Below are positions 36,406 through 47,851 of a stretch of DNA of 64,000 nt, in pieces. The notes beneath the pieces are model-generated. The model had not been told where the DNA came from, did not search any database, and saw nothing but the letters and a program-made list of their open reading frames with translations. Numbering within the stretch: position 1 is the first letter of the stretch; each line of letters begins with the position of its first letter. Both the position numbers and the translations under genes were made by a program. This stretch comes from Rhodococcoides corynebacterioides NBRC 14404 (GTDB lineage Bacteria > Actinomycetota > Actinomycetes > Mycobacteriales > Mycobacteriaceae), in NCBI RefSeq assembly GCF_001894765.1, contig NZ_BCWV01000004.1, positions 434,001 to 498,000 of the forward strand. Direction: 5' to 3'.

Positions 36406-37383
36406 CTATCGGGCCGCGGCCAGCCCCGCCACGACGGTGACCGCCCGCTCCACCGCGTAGTCTGCATCGGCGGCCTGCCCTTTCACGTCTGCGTTCAGCG
36501 CGGCCACCACCTGCAGCGCGGCGGCGATGCGATCGGGATCCCAGTGGCGGGCCTGCGCCTGCGCCTTCTTCACCTTCCACGGCGGCATTCCGAGCTCCGG
36601 CGCCATCCGGAAGGGGTCTCCGCGGCCCGCCGACCCGACGCGGGCGACCGTGTGCACGGCATCGGCCAGGGCGTCGGCCAGCAGGACGTGCGGGGCGCCG
36701 CCCAGCATCGCCCAGCGCAGCGCCTCGAGCGCCGCGGCCGTGTCCCCCGCCACCGCCTTGTCCGCGATGTCGAACCCCGTGACCTCTGCCCGCCCCGAGT
36801 AGTACCGACGCACCGCGGCGACGTCCACCTTGCCGCCGGTGTCGGAGACCAGCTGCGAGCACGCCGCCGCCAGCTCGCGCAGGTCCGAGCCGACGGCGTC
36901 GACCAGAGCCGCGATGGCGTCCGGCGCCACCCGCACGTCGTGCCGACGGAACTCGCCACGCAGGAAGTCGATGCGATCCGAGGCCTTGGTGAGCTTGGCG
37001 CAGTCGTGCACCACCGCACCCGCCTTCTGGAGGACGCCGACCATCGACTTGGCCCGTCCCCCACCGGAATGCAGCACGATCAGCACCACGCCGTCCACGG
37101 GTGACGACGCCGCGTCCTGCAGGAGCGTGACCGCGTCCTTGCCCGCCTCGGCCGCGGCCTCGAAGATCACGGCCCGATCCTCGGCGAACAGCGACGGGCT
37201 GAGCAGCTCCGCCAGCTCGGCCGTGGTGGTGTCCCCGGCACGGATGGTGTCGACGGGCAGATCCGCACCGCCACCGGCCGATCGACGCAGGTCCGACACG
37301 ATGGACGAGACCGCACGCTCGACGAGCAGCTCCTCGTCACCCAGGACGAGATGAAGGGGCTCGGGGCGGGTCGCTGCAGTCAC
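36406..37383 (-). CDS. holA: DNA polymerase III subunit delta
   Basis: This 325-residue clamp-loader subunit opens the beta clamp. The N-terminal [20 protein letters not shown] and domain III block [20 protein letters not shown] are diagnostic of actinobacterial HolA. I chose GTG 37383 ([12 protein letters not shown]); its first 47 bp overlap the comEC 3' end, so the genes are probably co-transcribed, as is common (comEA-comEC-holA). Confidence 0.93.
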   Translation of the reverse strand: MTAATRPEPLHLVLGDEELLVERAVSSIVSDLRRSAGGGADLPVDTIRAGDTTTAELAELLSPSLFAEDRAVIFEAAAEAGKDAVTLLQDAASSPVDGVVLIVLHSGGGRAKSMVGVLQKAGAVVHDCAKLTKASDRIDFLRGEFRRHDVRVAPDAIAALVDAVGSDLRELAAACSQLVSDTGGKVDVAAVRRYYSGRAEVTGFDIADKAVAGDTAAALEALRWAMLGGAPHVLLADALADAVHTVARVGSAGRGDPFRMAPELGMPPWKVKKAQAQARHWDPDRIAAALQVVAALNADVKGQAADADYAVERAVTVVAGLAAAR

Positions 37384-38980
37384 CGGACGATCGTCCCACG
37401 GGCGGCCGACAGCCCGGACCCTCCCGGCCCCCGGGAATCCGCGGCGCCCGCAGCCACCACCACACTCCGGTCGCACCGACTGCGACGCCGCCCACCACCA
37501 GTGCCCCGGCGAGCCCCTCGGTAGTGGGTATCTGCGCGCCGGGTGCCGACGCGGAGACCCGCGCGACCTCCACGAGCCAGGTGAGGGGTAGCCGCGTCAC
37601 CCCCGCCACCAGCGCGCCGATGTCGACGTCGACCACCGCGACCAGGGCCGCCGCGGCGCCCACCACCGTGACCGGCCCGACCACCGGTGCCGCGAGCACG
37701 TTCGCGACGACCGCATAGAGACTCGAGCGGCCCGCCATCGCCGCGACGATCGGCGCGGTCACCAGATGCGCGGCTACCGCGACCACGACGGCGCCCCGCA
37801 CGGGTGACCGAACCGGAGTGCCGTCCGGCGCGTCGGGGTCGCCGACCCACCAGCGCAGGAGGACCGGCGCCAACAGCACCAGCGCCGCGGTCGCCGTGAC
37901 CGACAACGCGAACCCCCACGACACCGCCAACGCGGGGTTCACCGCCAGCAGCACGATCACGGCGGTGGCGAGCGCCGGCATCGCGTGGCGACGACGTCCC
38001 GTCAGCAACGCGAGCAGACCGAGCACCCCCATGACCGCCGCCCGCAGCACGCTCGGCGACGGACGTGCGATCACCACGAACGCCACCAGCGCGAGACCGG
38101 CCACCAGCACCGTCGCCCGGGGACCCAGTGTGCACGCCCGCGCCAGCACCACCACGGCACCGACCAGAAAAGCGAAGTTGGCGCCCGACACCGCGGTCAG
38201 GTGCGACATCCCGGCCTCGGTGAAGTCCTCCTCGACCTCGGGCAGCAGCCCCGACCGGTCCCCCACCACGATGCCCGGGAGCAGGCCCGACGACTCGGGT
38301 GGCAACGCGCGGTCCGACGCCGCGGCGAGCGCGGACCGGACCGAGGTGGCCGCGGTGGCCCACCACGGCGGGGTGCCCGGGCTCGGCGGGCCGGTCGGGC
38401 GCGCCACCGCGGCGACGAGGCCCGGTCGGTCCGGCACGGCCAGGCGAGCCCGGAACGTGACGGGCGTCCCGTACGCCACCCGCATCCACTCGGCTCCGGC
38501 GGCAAGGACGGTCAGGTCCGCCGGGCCGGTCACCGCATCGCGGCCCGATGCCACCCGGTGCGCCCGCACGGACAGCACCACGAGAGTCGCTGCCGCACCA
38601 CGGATCTCGCGAGGATCCTCGCTGACGACGCCGTCGATGCCGACGAACCGCCCGGCCTCGGCGTAGGCGCGGACCGGCCCGGACGCGACGGCGTCGACAC
38701 GCAACGCGGTCGTTCCGGCGAAGGCGGCGGTCACCACGAGAGCGGCCGCGGCGACCGTGACGATCCGCCGACGGGAACCCGTCGCGGCAGTCCACAGTCC
38801 GCACCCGGCGACCACCGTCACGCACGCGACCGCCAGCACCACCGCAGCGGACGTCCCCGCCGCCACGCCGAGCCCACAGGCCGTCCACGCCCCCACCGCC
38901 GACGGCACCAATCGCAGATCCGGCACGGTCGAATCCTGCTGCTCCGCAGAGTCCTCGGCCCCGCCCGAGTCGCGTGTCAC
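37337..38980 (-). CDS. comEC: ComEC/Rec2-family DNA uptake channel-like protein
   Basis: This 547-residue integral membrane protein has many hydrophobic segments, an N-terminal DUF4131-like region and the ComEC core ([38 protein letters not shown]). The C-terminal metallo-beta-lactamase domain found in full-length ComEC is absent, as in other short actinobacterial versions. It starts at GTG 38980, overlapping comEA by 4 bp. DNA uptake by natural competence is not established in this group. The frame is open far upstream, but that is antisense or shifted coding of comEA and octT. Confidence 0.9.
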   Translation of the reverse strand: MTRDSGGAEDSAEQQDSTVPDLRLVPSAVGAWTACGLGVAAGTSAAVVLAVACVTVVAGCGLWTAATGSRRRIVTVAAAALVVTAAFAGTTALRVDAVASGPVRAYAEAGRFVGIDGVVSEDPREIRGAAATLVVLSVRAHRVASGRDAVTGPADLTVLAAGAEWMRVAYGTPVTFRARLAVPDRPGLVAAVARPTGPPSPGTPPWWATAATSVRSALAAASDRALPPESSGLLPGIVVGDRSGLLPEVEEDFTEAGMSHLTAVSGANFAFLVGAVVVLARACTLGPRATVLVAGLALVAFVVIARPSPSVLRAAVMGVLGLLALLTGRRRHAMPALATAVIVLLAVNPALAVSWGFALSVTATAALVLLAPVLLRWWVGDPDAPDGTPVRSPVRGAVVVAVAAHLVTAPIVAAMAGRSSLYAVVANVLAAPVVGPVTVVGAAAALVAVVDVDIGALVAGVTRLPLTWLVEVARVSASAPGAQIPTTEGLAGALVVGGVAVGATGVWWWLRAPRIPGGREGPGCRPPVGRSSGDCSDPPRAPSSRPG

Positions 38981-39684
38981 GGCACCACCAACTCCGTCAG
39001 CTTCTGCAGACGTGCGGGCCCGATGCCGGTGACCTCGGCCAGCTGATCGACACTCGCGAAGGGTCCGTTCTCCTCTCGCCACGCGACGATCGCGGCCGCG
39101 GTGACGGGCCCGACGCCCGGCAACGCGTCGAGGTCGGATTCGGTGGCGGCGTTCAACGAGACGCGCCCCGCTGCGGCGATCCCGCCCGCCGATCCGGCGG
39201 TCGGCGGCGTGTCGCCGGCCGGCAGCACCCCGGCGACCGGCGACGCAGCACCGGCGACCCCCACCACCACCTGCTCCCCGTCGGCGACGGGCCTGGCCCA
39301 GTTCAGGGTGAGCATGTCGGCGTCGGGCCGATGTCCCCCGGCCGCGGCCACGGCGTCCGCCACCCGGGACCCGGGCGGCACGGTGACCAGTCCGGGCCGC
39401 ACGACGGCACCGACCACGCTCACGACCACCGACGCGGGCGGGTCGGGCTCGGCAGAGGGAGCCGACTCCACCGCCGGTCCCGCCACGGGCGGCAGCGGCG
39501 GCACCGCGACCACCTCGGGCGCGTCGCGCATCAGCAACCCGGCCGTTCCGAGAACCAGCACGACCCCCACCACCAGAAGCGCGCGGAACCCGCGCGAGCC
39601 GAGGTCGAGTCGCACCGATCGCGGCCGCCGGGCCGGACCGGCCGGGGGTGCGTCGAGGTCCGCGTCCGGCTCGGGTGAGGTCAT
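38977..39684 (-). CDS. comEA: ComEA-family helix-hairpin-helix DNA-binding protein
   Basis: This 235-residue protein has one N-terminal membrane anchor (about 32-52, FRALLVVGVVLVLGTAGLLM), a Pro/Ala-rich linker, an SLBB domain (about 88-145; VVRPGLVTVPPGSRVADAV) and C-terminal tandem HhH motifs (LNAATESDLDALPGVGPVTA, VTGIGPARLQKL). It would bind DNA outside the membrane and pass it to ComEC. The gene pair is translationally coupled. Confidence 0.92.
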   Translation of the reverse strand: MTSPEPDADLDAPPAGPARRPRSVRLDLGSRGFRALLVVGVVLVLGTAGLLMRDAPEVVAVPPLPPVAGPAVESAPSAEPDPPASVVVSVVGAVVRPGLVTVPPGSRVADAVAAAGGHRPDADMLTLNWARPVADGEQVVVGVAGAASPVAGVLPAGDTPPTAGSAGGIAAAGRVSLNAATESDLDALPGVGPVTAAAIVAWREENGPFASVDQLAEVTGIGPARLQKLTELVVP

Positions 39685-39768
39685 GCCCGCGACGGTAGGT
39701 TCCGCCCCCGACGCGACGGCCTCGTCGACATCGACCCGGGGACAACCTCAGCACTGGGGATGAACGAG

Positions 39769-40476
39769 CTAGGGACTGCGCAGCACCCGCAGCATCGCCT
39801 CGGCGACCCGCTCGTGCGATGCCCAACCCCAGTGGATGCCATCGGGATTCGTGGTCCCGGCGCGGAAATCGTCGACCACCGCGGCCTTGAGGTCGACCAC
39901 GGGAACACCCGTCGAGCGAGCCCACGCGGTGGTCGCGCGCACGGCGGGTTCCCGGCCCGCATGCACCCGCCCGTAGGCGTCGCACTCGTGGACGGACGGC
40001 AGGGTCGCCACCATCGGCAGGTCCGGCCGCACCGCGGCCGTCGCGCCCCGGATCTGCTCGAGGTAGTCGACGGACAGGGCGGGCGGCAGCGCCACCGGAC
40101 GTCCGAGTCGCGACAGTCGGGGTTGTGCCCACCCGTATCCGGCGCGCACCGCTCGGCGCAACGCCGGCGGCCGGACGTAGCGGATCTGTTCGCGCAGGGC
40201 GGTCGGCAGCGGCGAGGGCAACGAGTCCATTCCGCCCGTCCCCACCACCAGCGCCCCGGCGCGCGGGATCGCCGCCCAGACGCGCGGATCCTGCGTCAGG
40301 GCCCACCAGGCATCGCGGCAGGTCCAGCCGATGCGAGCGACCAGTTCGACGTCCCATCCGAGTTCGCGCCCCACGAGCGACGGCCAGATGCGCGGGTGGT
40401 CGGCGGGCAGCCCACCCTCGGGCCCGTAGTACGACAGCGAGTCGGCCAGGACCAGCAACACGGGCCGATCGGTCAC
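39769..40476 (-). CDS. octT: Diglucosylglycerate octanoyltransferase-like SGNH hydrolase
   Basis: This 235-residue SGNH-fold protein has the nucleophile block [14 protein letters not shown] and C-terminal D-G-I-H-W with catalytic Asp and His. Position beside gpgP matches mycobacterial Rv2418c (OctT), which octanoylates diglucosylglycerate during methylglucose lipopolysaccharide synthesis. Function is by synteny and family; a generic esterase is the alternative. It starts at GTG 40476, overlapping the gpgP stop by 4 bp. Confidence 0.82.
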   Translation of the reverse strand: MTDRPVLLVLADSLSYYGPEGGLPADHPRIWPSLVGRELGWDVELVARIGWTCRDAWWALTQDPRVWAAIPRAGALVVGTGGMDSLPSPLPTALREQIRYVRPPALRRAVRAGYGWAQPRLSRLGRPVALPPALSVDYLEQIRGATAAVRPDLPMVATLPSVHECDAYGRVHAGREPAVRATTAWARSTGVPVVDLKAAVVDDFRAGTTNPDGIHWGWASHERVAEAMLRVLRSP

Positions 40477-41120
40477 AGCACGTCCCCGGCGACGGCCGCG
40501 GTGGCGTTCCAGATGTCGAGGCGCCACGGTGGCTCGGAGTCGTAGCGCGACAGCTGAACCCAGCTCGCGTTGCCGAGCCCGCCGAGCACGGGCCAGGACT
40601 CCACCGCCAGTCCGAGCAACGACGCCGTCAGCGCGGCGATGGTGCCGCCGTGCGCGACGAGCACCACCGGATCCGCGGTCCACGCCGCGTCGGTCAGCAA
40701 CTCGTCGACGAGCGGGCGGGCGCGGGCAGCGACGTCCAGGCGCGATTCACCGCCGGGCGGCCGGAACTCGGAGTCGCTGCGCCAGGTCTCCCGGATACCG
40801 GGGGCCGACGCGTCGATGTCGGTGTGCGAGAGACCTTGCCAATCCCCGAGATGCGTCTCGCGCAGCCGCGCGTCGGTCTCGACCGACACGGCGGCGTGCG
40901 TGCCCAGGGCGCGGGCGGTGTCGTGCGCGCGGCGCAGATCGGAGGTGACGATGCGATGCGGGCGCAGGGTCGCCAGTTCCCGCGCCGCGAGGTCGGCCTG
41001 CCGGCGTCCCAGGTCGGTGAGGTCGGTGTCGAGGTGACCCTGCATGCGCCCGGTCGCGTTGTACTCGGTCTGGCCGTGCCGGAGCAGCACCAGCCGACGC
41101 ACCGGAAGCGGAGCGCTCAC
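40473..41120 (-). CDS. gpgP: Glucosyl-3-phosphoglycerate phosphatase, histidine phosphatase family
   Basis: This 215-residue phosphatase carries the R-H-G motif ([19 protein letters not shown]) with phospho-accepting His, the block [16 protein letters not shown] and the second His in [11 protein letters not shown]. At this locus mycobacteria have GpgP (Rv2419c), which dephosphorylates glucosyl-3-phosphoglycerate, a precursor of glucosylglycerate and methylglucose lipopolysaccharide. It starts at GTG 41120 and overlaps rsfS and octT by 4 bp each. Confidence 0.87.
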   Translation of the reverse strand: MSAPLPVRRLVLLRHGQTEYNATGRMQGHLDTDLTDLGRRQADLAARELATLRPHRIVTSDLRRAHDTARALGTHAAVSVETDARLRETHLGDWQGLSHTDIDASAPGIRETWRSDSEFRPPGGESRLDVAARARPLVDELLTDAAWTADPVVLVAHGGTIAALTASLLGLAVESWPVLGGLGNASWVQLSRYDSEPPWRLDIWNATAAVAGDVL

Positions 41121-41548
41121 GCCGTCGGGGCGCTTCCGTTCGGCTCGTCGTGGCCCTCGTCGCTGCCGTAGGTGGTGCGCGCCTCGGAGCGGACGCCCTC
41201 GACCTCGAGGACGGGGCAGTCCTTCCACAGCCGCTCGAGTGCGTAGAAGTGGCGCTCGTCGTTGTGGAGCACGTGCACGACGACGTCGACGTAGTCGAGC
41301 AGCGCCCAGCGGCCCTCGCGGGTGCCCTCGCGGCGCACCGGCTGGTGACCGGCCTCGCGCAGCTTCTCCTCGATGTTCTCGACGATCGCGTTGACCTGAC
41401 GCTCGTTGGGCGCGGAGGCGATGACGAAGCAGTCGGTGATGACGAGCTGCTCGGAGACGTCGATGACCATGACGTCGGCAGCCAACTTGTCGTCGGCGGC
41501 GCGGGCGGCGACGGTCGCGATCGCGACGGCGTCGGATGTGGCACTCAC
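41117..41548 (-). CDS. rsfS: Ribosomal silencing factor RsfS
   Basis: This 143-residue protein binds L14 and blocks subunit joining in starvation. The family core ([20 protein letters not shown], then [16 protein letters not shown] and ERLWKDCP) is intact. The last 25 residues are an acidic tail. It starts at GTG 41548, overlapping the nadD stop, in the conserved nadD-rsfS-gpgP-octT order. Confidence 0.94.
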   Translation of the reverse strand: MSATSDAVAIATVAARAADDKLAADVMVIDVSEQLVITDCFVIASAPNERQVNAIVENIEEKLREAGHQPVRREGTREGRWALLDYVDVVVHVLHNDERHFYALERLWKDCPVLEVEGVRSEARTTYGSDEGHDEPNGSAPTA

Positions 41549-42267
41549 TGCGGAACTCCCGGGTGTTCGGTGGACGACGGTGCGGCCGGTTCGGAGACGG
41601 TGTCTCGTCCCGCGGCTCCCGCCGAGCGGTAGAGGTTGCGTTTGGAGATGTACTGCACGACGCCGTCGGGCACGAGGTACCAGACGGGTCGCCCCTCGGC
41701 GGATCGCCGACGGCACTCCGTCGACGAGATGGCGAGGGCGGGGATCTCGACGAGCGTGAGCACGTCGCGGGGCAGCCGGGCGAGGTAGTCCGCCAGGTGG
41801 TCCGCCTCGAGCTCGTAGCCCGGCCGGGACACCCCGACGAAGCGCGCGAGGCCGAACAGCTCCTGCCAGTCCTGCCAGCCGAGAATGCTGCCCAGCGCGT
41901 CGGCCCCGGTGATGAAGTAGAGCTCGTCCCCGGGGTGCTGACGCGCGAGGTCGCGCAGCGTGTCGACGGTGTACGTCGGCTTGCCCCGATCGATGTCGAC
42001 GCGGCTGACGGAGAATCGCGGATTCGACGCCGTGGCGACGACGGTCATCAGGTACCGGTCCTCCGGCGGGCTCACGCTGCGGTCGTTCTTCTGCCACGGC
42101 CGACCCGTGGGCACGAAGATCACCTCGTCGAGGTCGAACCGGTCCGCCACTTCACTGGCCGCCACGAGGTGGCCGTGGTGGATCGGATCGAACGTGCCGC
42201 CCATCACGCCGAGCCGCCGCGGCTCGGATGCGGACGGCCCGTCCGACGGGTTCGGCGCTGGGTGCAC
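41545..42267 (-). CDS. nadD: Nicotinate-nucleotide adenylyltransferase
   Basis: This 240-residue enzyme transfers AMP from ATP to nicotinate mononucleotide in NAD synthesis. The nucleotidyltransferase motif [12 protein letters not shown] (H-x-G-H) and the C-terminal ISSTECRRR are present. I chose GTG 42267 ([10 protein letters not shown]), which gives a 20-residue N-terminal extension; starting at the Met of M-G-G-T-F is also possible. It is just downstream of the VWA gene. Confidence 0.94.
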   Translation of the reverse strand: MHPAPNPSDGPSASEPRRLGVMGGTFDPIHHGHLVAASEVADRFDLDEVIFVPTGRPWQKNDRSVSPPEDRYLMTVVATASNPRFSVSRVDIDRGKPTYTVDTLRDLARQHPGDELYFITGADALGSILGWQDWQELFGLARFVGVSRPGYELEADHLADYLARLPRDVLTLVEIPALAISSTECRRRSAEGRPVWYLVPDGVVQYISKRNLYRSAGAAGRDTVSEPAAPSSTEHPGVPQ

Positions 42268-42278
42268 GAGCGTCGACT

Positions 42279-43715
42279 CTACGTGGCCGGGAGCAGGCGT
42301 CCGACCACGTCCGCCAGTTGCGACGCCGACCGGCACTCGTGCATGGGGATCACCCGGCGGTAGACCTCGGCCGCCGAATCGCCCGTCCCCCATTGGGCCC
42401 GCGGCTCCGGGTTGAGCCAGTGCGCGTGCCGGGCGACGGCGACCGCACGGGCGAGCGACTCGACCCGGGGGTCCCGGAAGTTGGTGCGCGCGTCGCCCAG
42501 GACGAGCACCGACGACCGCGGCGTCACGACGGACAGGTGCCGCATCGCGAACGACTCGAACGAGTGCCCGTAGTCCGAGTGGCCGTCGTAGCTGACCAGG
42601 TCGGCCTCGGCGATCATGCGGCTCACCGCGTCGGTCACCCCCGCCGACGCGGGCCCGGAGAAGAACCGGGTGACCTCGTCGACGGTGTCGACGAACGCGA
42701 ACACGCGAACGCGCGAGAACTGCTCCCGCAGGGTGTGCACCAGCGACAACGTGAACTGACTGAAACCGGCGACGGACCCGGACACGTCGCAGAGGACGAC
42801 GAGGTCGGGTCGGGCACGGCGCGGCGCCTTGGTCACCAGCGTCACCGGGACCCCACCGGTCGACATGGACCGTCGCAGCGTGCGTCGCAGGTCGATCGAC
42901 CCGGCGCGGGACCGTCGGCGACGCACGGCCAGCCGCCCGGCGAGGATGCGGGCGAGCGGGACCATCTGCCGTCGCAACGCGGCGAGTTCGGCTTCCGACG
43001 CGCGGAGGAAGTCGACGTCCTCGGCGGCGCGGGGCACGCCGTACGACGCCACGCGCTCTCGACCGAGCACCTCGGCGGTCCGGCGTCGGACCTCCTTCTC
43101 GATCATCGATCGGAACTCCGCGACCCGCACGGCGGCGGTGCGGCGGACGAGTTCGCTCTCGAAGTCGCCGGACGTGGGTGCGCCGGGGTCGCGGCTGCGG
43201 CCGCGCAGGCCCTCGACGATGCGGGCGAGCAGGGTGTCCGGGGCGACCTCGCGCAACGTCTGGTACTCGGAGAACGAGTCGCCGCGTGCGGTGGAGTACT
43301 TGCCGTACGTCTCGACGACGTCGCCGACCAGTCGTCGCACCTCGGCCATCGCCTCGTCCGACCCGTCGGCGAGCAGGTCGGCCAGCACGTGTTTGAGGGC
43401 GTCGAGGTCGATGCTCCCGTCGTCGCGTCGCGGCGGCGTGACGACGGCGTCCTCGTCGGCCGTGCGGGCCCCGATCGCGGCGGGGAACCACAGGTCGAAG
43501 AGGGCGTCGAACGCGGGCCGGTGCGACGGCCGCCGCACCAGGGAACAGGCCAGTCCCTCGCGGACGGCCTCGCGATCGAGCAGATCGAGTACCGAGAGCA
43601 CGGCGCCGGCGTCGACCGTCTCGGACGGGCCGACCGCGATACCGCGGCGGCGCAGAGCCTCGACGAAGCCGATTAGGTGCGCCGGGATCCCGGCGACGTC
43701 GGCGGCGGCCGTCAT
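42279..43715 (-). CDS. VWA (CoxE-like) domain protein
   Basis: This 478-residue protein has a helical N-terminal region and a C-terminal von Willebrand A domain with the MIDAS motif D-V-S-G-S ([15 protein letters not shown]) and [11 protein letters not shown]. It pairs with the MoxR ATPase immediately upstream, whose stop shares its first base with the VWA ATG (43715). MoxR-VWA pairs act as chaperones that insert metal cofactors or remodel complexes; the client here is unknown. Synteny matches Rv2425c. Confidence 0.9.
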   Translation of the reverse strand: MTAAADVAGIPAHLIGFVEALRRRGIAVGPSETVDAGAVLSVLDLLDREAVREGLACSLVRRPSHRPAFDALFDLWFPAAIGARTADEDAVVTPPRRDDGSIDLDALKHVLADLLADGSDEAMAEVRRLVGDVVETYGKYSTARGDSFSEYQTLREVAPDTLLARIVEGLRGRSRDPGAPTSGDFESELVRRTAAVRVAEFRSMIEKEVRRRTAEVLGRERVASYGVPRAAEDVDFLRASEAELAALRRQMVPLARILAGRLAVRRRRSRAGSIDLRRTLRRSMSTGGVPVTLVTKAPRRARPDLVVLCDVSGSVAGFSQFTLSLVHTLREQFSRVRVFAFVDTVDEVTRFFSGPASAGVTDAVSRMIAEADLVSYDGHSDYGHSFESFAMRHLSVVTPRSSVLVLGDARTNFRDPRVESLARAVAVARHAHWLNPEPRAQWGTGDSAAEVYRRVIPMHECRSASQLADVVGRLLPAT

Positions 43716-44614
43716 CAGCCCAGGCGCAGTTCGGCGACGGCCCGCTCGGTGTCGGAACGGTGCTTGAGCACCACGCCCAACGTCGACTTCACGACCGCAT
43801 CGTCGACCGAGTCGGCGCCCAGCGCGAGCACCGTCCGACCCCAGTCGATGGTCTCGGCGACCGAGGGCACCTTCTGCAGCTGCATGTCGCGGAGCACCTG
43901 GACGATGCGGACGATCTGCTCGGCCATCGCGTCGGGCAGCTCGGGGACGCGGCTCGCCAGGATGCGGCGTTCGAGTGCGGCGTCCGGGAAGTCGAGGTGG
44001 AGGAACAGGCACCGGCGCTTGAGCGCCTCGGTGAGCTCACGGGTCGCGTTGGAGGTGAGCACGGTGAACGGCCGGCGGGTCGCGGTGACGGTGCCGAGCT
44101 CGGGAACGGTCACGGCGAAGTCGCTGAGCACCTCGAGCAGGAGGCCCTCGATCTCGACGTCGGCCTTGTCGGTCTCGTCGATCAGCAGGACCGTCGGGTC
44201 GCTGCGGCGGATCGCGGCCAGCAGCGGCCGCGGCAGCAGGAACTCCTCGGAGAACACGTCGTGCCGTGTGGCGTCCCAGCCGGAGCCCTGGTCGGCCTGG
44301 ATGCGCAGGATCTGCTTGGCATGGTTCCACTCGTAGAGCGCGCGGGCCTCGTCGACGCCCTCGTAGCACTGCAGCCGCACCAGTTCCGCGCCGGTGGCCT
44401 GCGCGACGGCCCGCGCCAGCTCGGTCTTGCCGACACCCGCCGGCCCCTCGACCAACAGCGGCTTGCCCAGCCGGTCGGCCAGGAAGACCGCGGTGGCCGT
44501 GGCCTTGTCGGCGAGGTAGCCGGTGGTCGCGAGCCGGGCGACGACGTCGTCGACGTCGGTGAAGACCGGGACGATGTTCGCGGTACCGGCGGGGGTCTGG
44601 AGCGCAGGGGTCAC
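43715..44614 (-). CDS. MoxR-family AAA+ ATPase
   Basis: This 299-residue ATPase has Walker [12 protein letters not shown], Walker [11 protein letters not shown], sensor 1 TSNATREL and an Arg finger region ([11 protein letters not shown]). It partners the adjacent VWA protein. It starts at GTG 44614. It lies between proA and the VWA gene, matching Rv2426c. Confidence 0.93.
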   Translation of the reverse strand: MTPALQTPAGTANIVPVFTDVDDVVARLATTGYLADKATATAVFLADRLGKPLLVEGPAGVGKTELARAVAQATGAELVRLQCYEGVDEARALYEWNHAKQILRIQADQGSGWDATRHDVFSEEFLLPRPLLAAIRRSDPTVLLIDETDKADVEIEGLLLEVLSDFAVTVPELGTVTATRRPFTVLTSNATRELTEALKRRCLFLHLDFPDAALERRILASRVPELPDAMAEQIVRIVQVLRDMQLQKVPSVAETIDWGRTVLALGADSVDDAVVKSTLGVVLKHRSDTERAVAELRLG

Positions 44615-44645
44615 GAGGAGCCTTCGGGTGAGGGGCGAGTCGGGG

Positions 44646-45911
44646 TCAGGCCGGGCGGACGTGTCCGTCGCCCCACACGATCCACTTGGACGAGGTGAGC
44701 TCGCGGAGTCCCATCGGGCCGCGGGCGTGGAGCTTCTGCGTGGAGATGCCGATCTCGGCGCCGAAGCCGAACTGCTCGCCGTCGGTGAAGGCGGTCGAGG
44801 CGTTGACCATGACGGCGGCGGCGTCGACGCGCGCGGTGAAGGTCCGGGCGGCCGCGACGTCGCGCGCGACGATGGCCTCGGTGTGGCCGGTGCCGTAGCG
44901 GTCGATGTGCTCGATGGCCCCGTCCACCCCGTCCACCACGGCGAGCGCGATGTCGTGCGAGAGGTACTCCTGTTCCCAGTCCGCGTCGGTGGCCGGAATC
45001 AGGCCGGGCAGATCGCCGTGCACGCGCACGTCCTGCGCCTCCAGCGCCGCCACCAACCGCGGCACCGCCGCGTCGGCGACCGCGCGGTCGATCAGGACGG
45101 TCTCGGCGGCGTTGCACACGCTGACGCGACGGGTCTTGGCGTTGAGGACGATGCGCTCGGCGACGTCGAGGTCCGCCGAGGCGTCGACGTACACGTGGCA
45201 GTTGCCGACGCCGGTCTCGATGGTCGGCACCGTCGCGTCCCGCACGACGGCGGCGATGAGGCCCGCTCCCCCGCGCGGCACGACGACGTCGACCAGCCCG
45301 CGCGCCCGGATGAGATGCGTGACGGTCGCGCGGTCCTCCGACGAGAGCAACTGGACGGCGTCGGCGGGCAGACCTTCCGCGGTGAGCGACGCGCGCAGCA
45401 CCTCCACCAGCGCCGCGTTGGTGCGCGCGGCGGACGACGAGCCGCGCAGCAGCACGGCGTTGCCGGACTTCAGCGTGAGACCGAAGGCGTCGACCGTGAC
45501 GTTGGGCCGCGCCTCGTAGATCATCCCGACGACGCCCAGCGGCACGCTCACCCGACGGGTCTCGAGTCCGTTGGGCAGGGTGGTGCCCTCCAGGGTCACG
45601 CCGACCGGGTCCGGCAGCCCGGCCACCTGCCGCAGACCGGAGGCGATGCCGTCGATCCGGTCGGGCGTCAGACGCAGCCGATCGAGCACCGAGTCCGGGG
45701 TGCCGTCCGCCGCAGCGGTCGCGACGTCCTCGGCGTTGGCCGTGAGCACGGTGTCCGCCGCGGCGAGCAGGACGTCGGCCGCGGCGTGGAGCGCCCGGTC
45801 CTTGTCCGCCGTGGTGGTCTGCGCGAGGACGCGCGCCGCGAGCCGGGCGCGCCGGGCCGCGGCGTGGACGGCCTCCTCGAGAGAGACGGATGCGGGAGAG
45901 ACAGCGGTCAC
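44646..45911 (-). CDS. proA: Glutamate-5-semialdehyde dehydrogenase
   Basis: This 421-residue enzyme reduces gamma-glutamyl phosphate to glutamate semialdehyde in proline synthesis, using NADPH. The catalytic Cys lies in [13 protein letters not shown], and [14 protein letters not shown] and NSSTAF-type (NASTAFTDG) blocks are intact. It starts at GTG 45911. Its partner proB is 16 kb away on the same strand (62070-63173). It diverges from the old yellow enzyme gene. Confidence 0.95.
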   Translation of the reverse strand: MTAVSPASVSLEEAVHAAARRARLAARVLAQTTTADKDRALHAAADVLLAAADTVLTANAEDVATAAADGTPDSVLDRLRLTPDRIDGIASGLRQVAGLPDPVGVTLEGTTLPNGLETRRVSVPLGVVGMIYEARPNVTVDAFGLTLKSGNAVLLRGSSSAARTNAALVEVLRASLTAEGLPADAVQLLSSEDRATVTHLIRARGLVDVVVPRGGAGLIAAVVRDATVPTIETGVGNCHVYVDASADLDVAERIVLNAKTRRVSVCNAAETVLIDRAVADAAVPRLVAALEAQDVRVHGDLPGLIPATDADWEQEYLSHDIALAVVDGVDGAIEHIDRYGTGHTEAIVARDVAAARTFTARVDAAAVMVNASTAFTDGEQFGFGAEIGISTQKLHARGPMGLRELTSSKWIVWGDGHVRPA

Positions 45912-45996
45912 GAACCCAGGGTAAACGCCGGGAATAGTTCGCCGCCGAGCCGGTTGGCCACGAACGAGAGAGGGAGTCGAGACGAGGAGTGAACCG

Positions 45997-47100
45997 ATGA
46001 GCGTGCTGTTCGAACCCCTGACCCTGCGAGAGCTGACCGTCCCCAATCGCGTGTGGATGTCGCCGATGTGTCAGTACTCGGCCGACGCGGAGGGACCGCA
46101 GGTCGGGGCCATGACCGCCTGGCACCGCACGCACCTGGTCTCCCGCGCCGTCGGCGGCGCCGGGTTGATCGTGACCGAGGCGACGTCCGTGTCGCCCGAG
46201 GGGCGGATCGGCCCGTGGGACCTGGGTCTGTGGACCGACGAGCAGGAGCGGGCGCTCACCGACGTGGTCGCCGAGATCGTCGCGCACGGCAGCGTGCCGG
46301 CCGTCCAGCTCGCACACGCCGGCCGCAAGGCGTCCACCGACGCCCCGTGGCGCGGCGGCAAGCCGTTGTCGTCGGAGAACCCGCTGCACTGGGAGACGCT
46401 CGGCCCGAGCGCGGTGCCGTTCGGGCACTACCCGCCACCGCGCGAGATGTCCGTCGCGGACATCGACACCGTCGTCGCCGACTTCCGGGCGGCGGCGACG
46501 CGCGCCCGTCGCGCGGGAGTCGAGGTCGTCGAGATCCACGCGGCCCACGGGTACCTCCTGCATCAGTTCCTCTCCCCCGCGAGCAACCACCGCACCGACG
46601 AGTACGGCGGCGACTTCGACGGCCGCGCCCGGTTCCTGGTGCGCGTGGTCGACGCCGTGCGCGAGGTCTGGCCGGCCGATCGCCCCGTCTTCGTGCGCGT
46701 CAGCGCGACCGACTGGACCGGCGAGGAGCGTGGCATCGACTCCGACGCCTGGACCGCCGACCAGACGGTGCTGCTCACCGAGCGGCTGCAGGATCACGGA
46801 GTCGACCTGATCGACGTCTCCACCGGCGGCAACGTCGCCAAGGCCGATATTCCGGTCGCGCCCGGCTATCAGGTGCCGTTCGCGCGGCGGATCCAGAGCG
46901 AGACCACCGTGCCCGCCGCGGCCGTCGGGCTGATCGACGAGGCCAAGCAGGCCGAGGACGTCGTCGCCTCGGGGGACGCGGTCGCCGTCCTGCTCGGCCG
47001 GGCACTGCTGCGCGACCCGTACTGGCCGCGCCGGGCCGCGCAGGAACTCGGGGTCGCGATGACGCCCGCGACGCCGCCGCAGTACGAGCGGGCCTACTGA
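45997..47100 (+). CDS. Old yellow enzyme family NADH:flavin oxidoreductase (YqjM-like)
   Basis: This 367-residue FMN-binding TIM barrel has the YqjM-type N terminus ([17 protein letters not shown], with the Cys contacting FMN), the substrate-binding H-A-A-H motif ([16 protein letters not shown]) and [14 protein letters not shown] near the end. Such enzymes reduce activated C=C bonds with NAD(P)H. It starts at ATG 45997 after GAGGAG. Its last 7 bp overlap the convergent TetR gene end. The natural substrate is unknown. Confidence 0.92.
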   Translation: MSVLFEPLTLRELTVPNRVWMSPMCQYSADAEGPQVGAMTAWHRTHLVSRAVGGAGLIVTEATSVSPEGRIGPWDLGLWTDEQERALTDVVAEIVAHGSVPAVQLAHAGRKASTDAPWRGGKPLSSENPLHWETLGPSAVPFGHYPPPREMSVADIDTVVADFRAAATRARRAGVEVVEIHAAHGYLLHQFLSPASNHRTDEYGGDFDGRARFLVRVVDAVREVWPADRPVFVRVSATDWTGEERGIDSDAWTADQTVLLTERLQDHGVDLIDVSTGGNVAKADIPVAPGYQVPFARRIQSETTVPAAAVGLIDEAKQAEDVVASGDAVAVLLGRALLRDPYWPRRAAQELGVAMTPATPPQYERAY

Positions 47101-47741
47101 TCTCGCACGGGGCGTGATCGATCCCAGACGATCGCCGCGACGAGCTCGAGGGCGAGCCGTCGCGGCGCGGGATCGTCGGGTTCGATCATGGCCTGCGACA
47201 TGGCCCCGTCGTACACGGCGACGACGCTGCGTCCCAGGGTGTCCTCGTCGACGGCGGGTTCGCGCCCGAACGCGGCCAGCACGCGCACGATCATGGGCAA
47301 CAGCGCGTGACGCAGGGCCGCGCGGTGCTCGACGATCACCGCGGCGAGCTCGGGACGGCGGGCGGCGTACGCGGAGAACTCGGCCGTGAGGACGTGCCAG
47401 GAGACGTCCGCGGTGAGTCCGGACAACCCGTCGACGACGGTCTCGGTGAACGCCCGGACGACGGACGTGCCCGCGGGAGCCGTCACGTGGACGTCGTCGA
47501 CCGCCGTGCGGAGTCGGTCGACGAGGGCGTTCGCCTGACGTTGCCAGAGGGCGAGGAACACCTCGTCCATCGAACCGAAATTCGAGTAGAACGCGCCGCG
47601 GGTGAATCCCGCACGTTCGCAGATCTGCTCCGGAGTGGACCGTCCGAATCCGCGCTCGGCGAAGACGGCCAGGGCGCCGTCCAGTACGCGTTCGCGCGTC
47701 GCGGCGCGGCTGCGTTTCGGCCGGGTCGTCTCGGTGCTCAC
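47094..47741 (-). CDS. TetR-family transcriptional regulator
   Basis: This 215-residue regulator has an N-terminal helix-turn-helix (RERVLDGALAVFAERGFGRS, TPEQICERAGFTRGAFYSNF) and a helical ligand-binding domain. It starts at GTG 47741. It is divergent from the DUF3533 membrane protein, and two matching operator-like palindromes lie between them, so it most likely represses both itself and that gene. The inducer is unknown. Confidence 0.92.
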   Translation of the reverse strand: MSTETTRPKRSRAATRERVLDGALAVFAERGFGRSTPEQICERAGFTRGAFYSNFGSMDEVFLALWQRQANALVDRLRTAVDDVHVTAPAGTSVVRAFTETVVDGLSGLTADVSWHVLTAEFSAYAARRPELAAVIVEHRAALRHALLPMIVRVLAAFGREPAVDEDTLGRSVVAVYDGAMSQAMIEPDDPAPRRLALELVAAIVWDRSRPVRDQ

Positions 47742-47766
47742 AGGGGTCGGTCCTTGTCCGTCGACA

Positions 47767-47790
47767 GTTCGATGCATTACTGTATCGAAC
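47767..47790. promoter_or_regulatory. TetR operator 1
   Basis: A 24-bp imperfect palindrome with arms GTTCGATGCA and TGTATCGAAC (one mismatch) around TTAC. It lies 25 bp upstream of the TetR start. Confidence 0.75.
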
Positions 47791-47795
47791 TGCCA

Positions 47796-47817
47796 CTCGA
47801 TACAGAAGTGCATCGAG
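47796..47817. promoter_or_regulatory. TetR operator 2
   Basis: A 22-bp imperfect palindrome with arms CTCGATACA and TGCATCGAG around GAAG. Its core is nearly the reverse complement of operator 1, 5 bp away. It lies 34 bp upstream of the DUF3533 gene. Confidence 0.75.
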
Positions 47818-47851
47818 CACGGCCCACCGACGTCGTCGAGAGGGAACTGCC

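Noticed and set aside
37337..40357. Single 1006-residue ComEC frame
   Set aside because: The part beyond 38980 is a shifted shadow of comEA and octT; GTG 38980 overlaps the comEA stop as expected of coupled genes.
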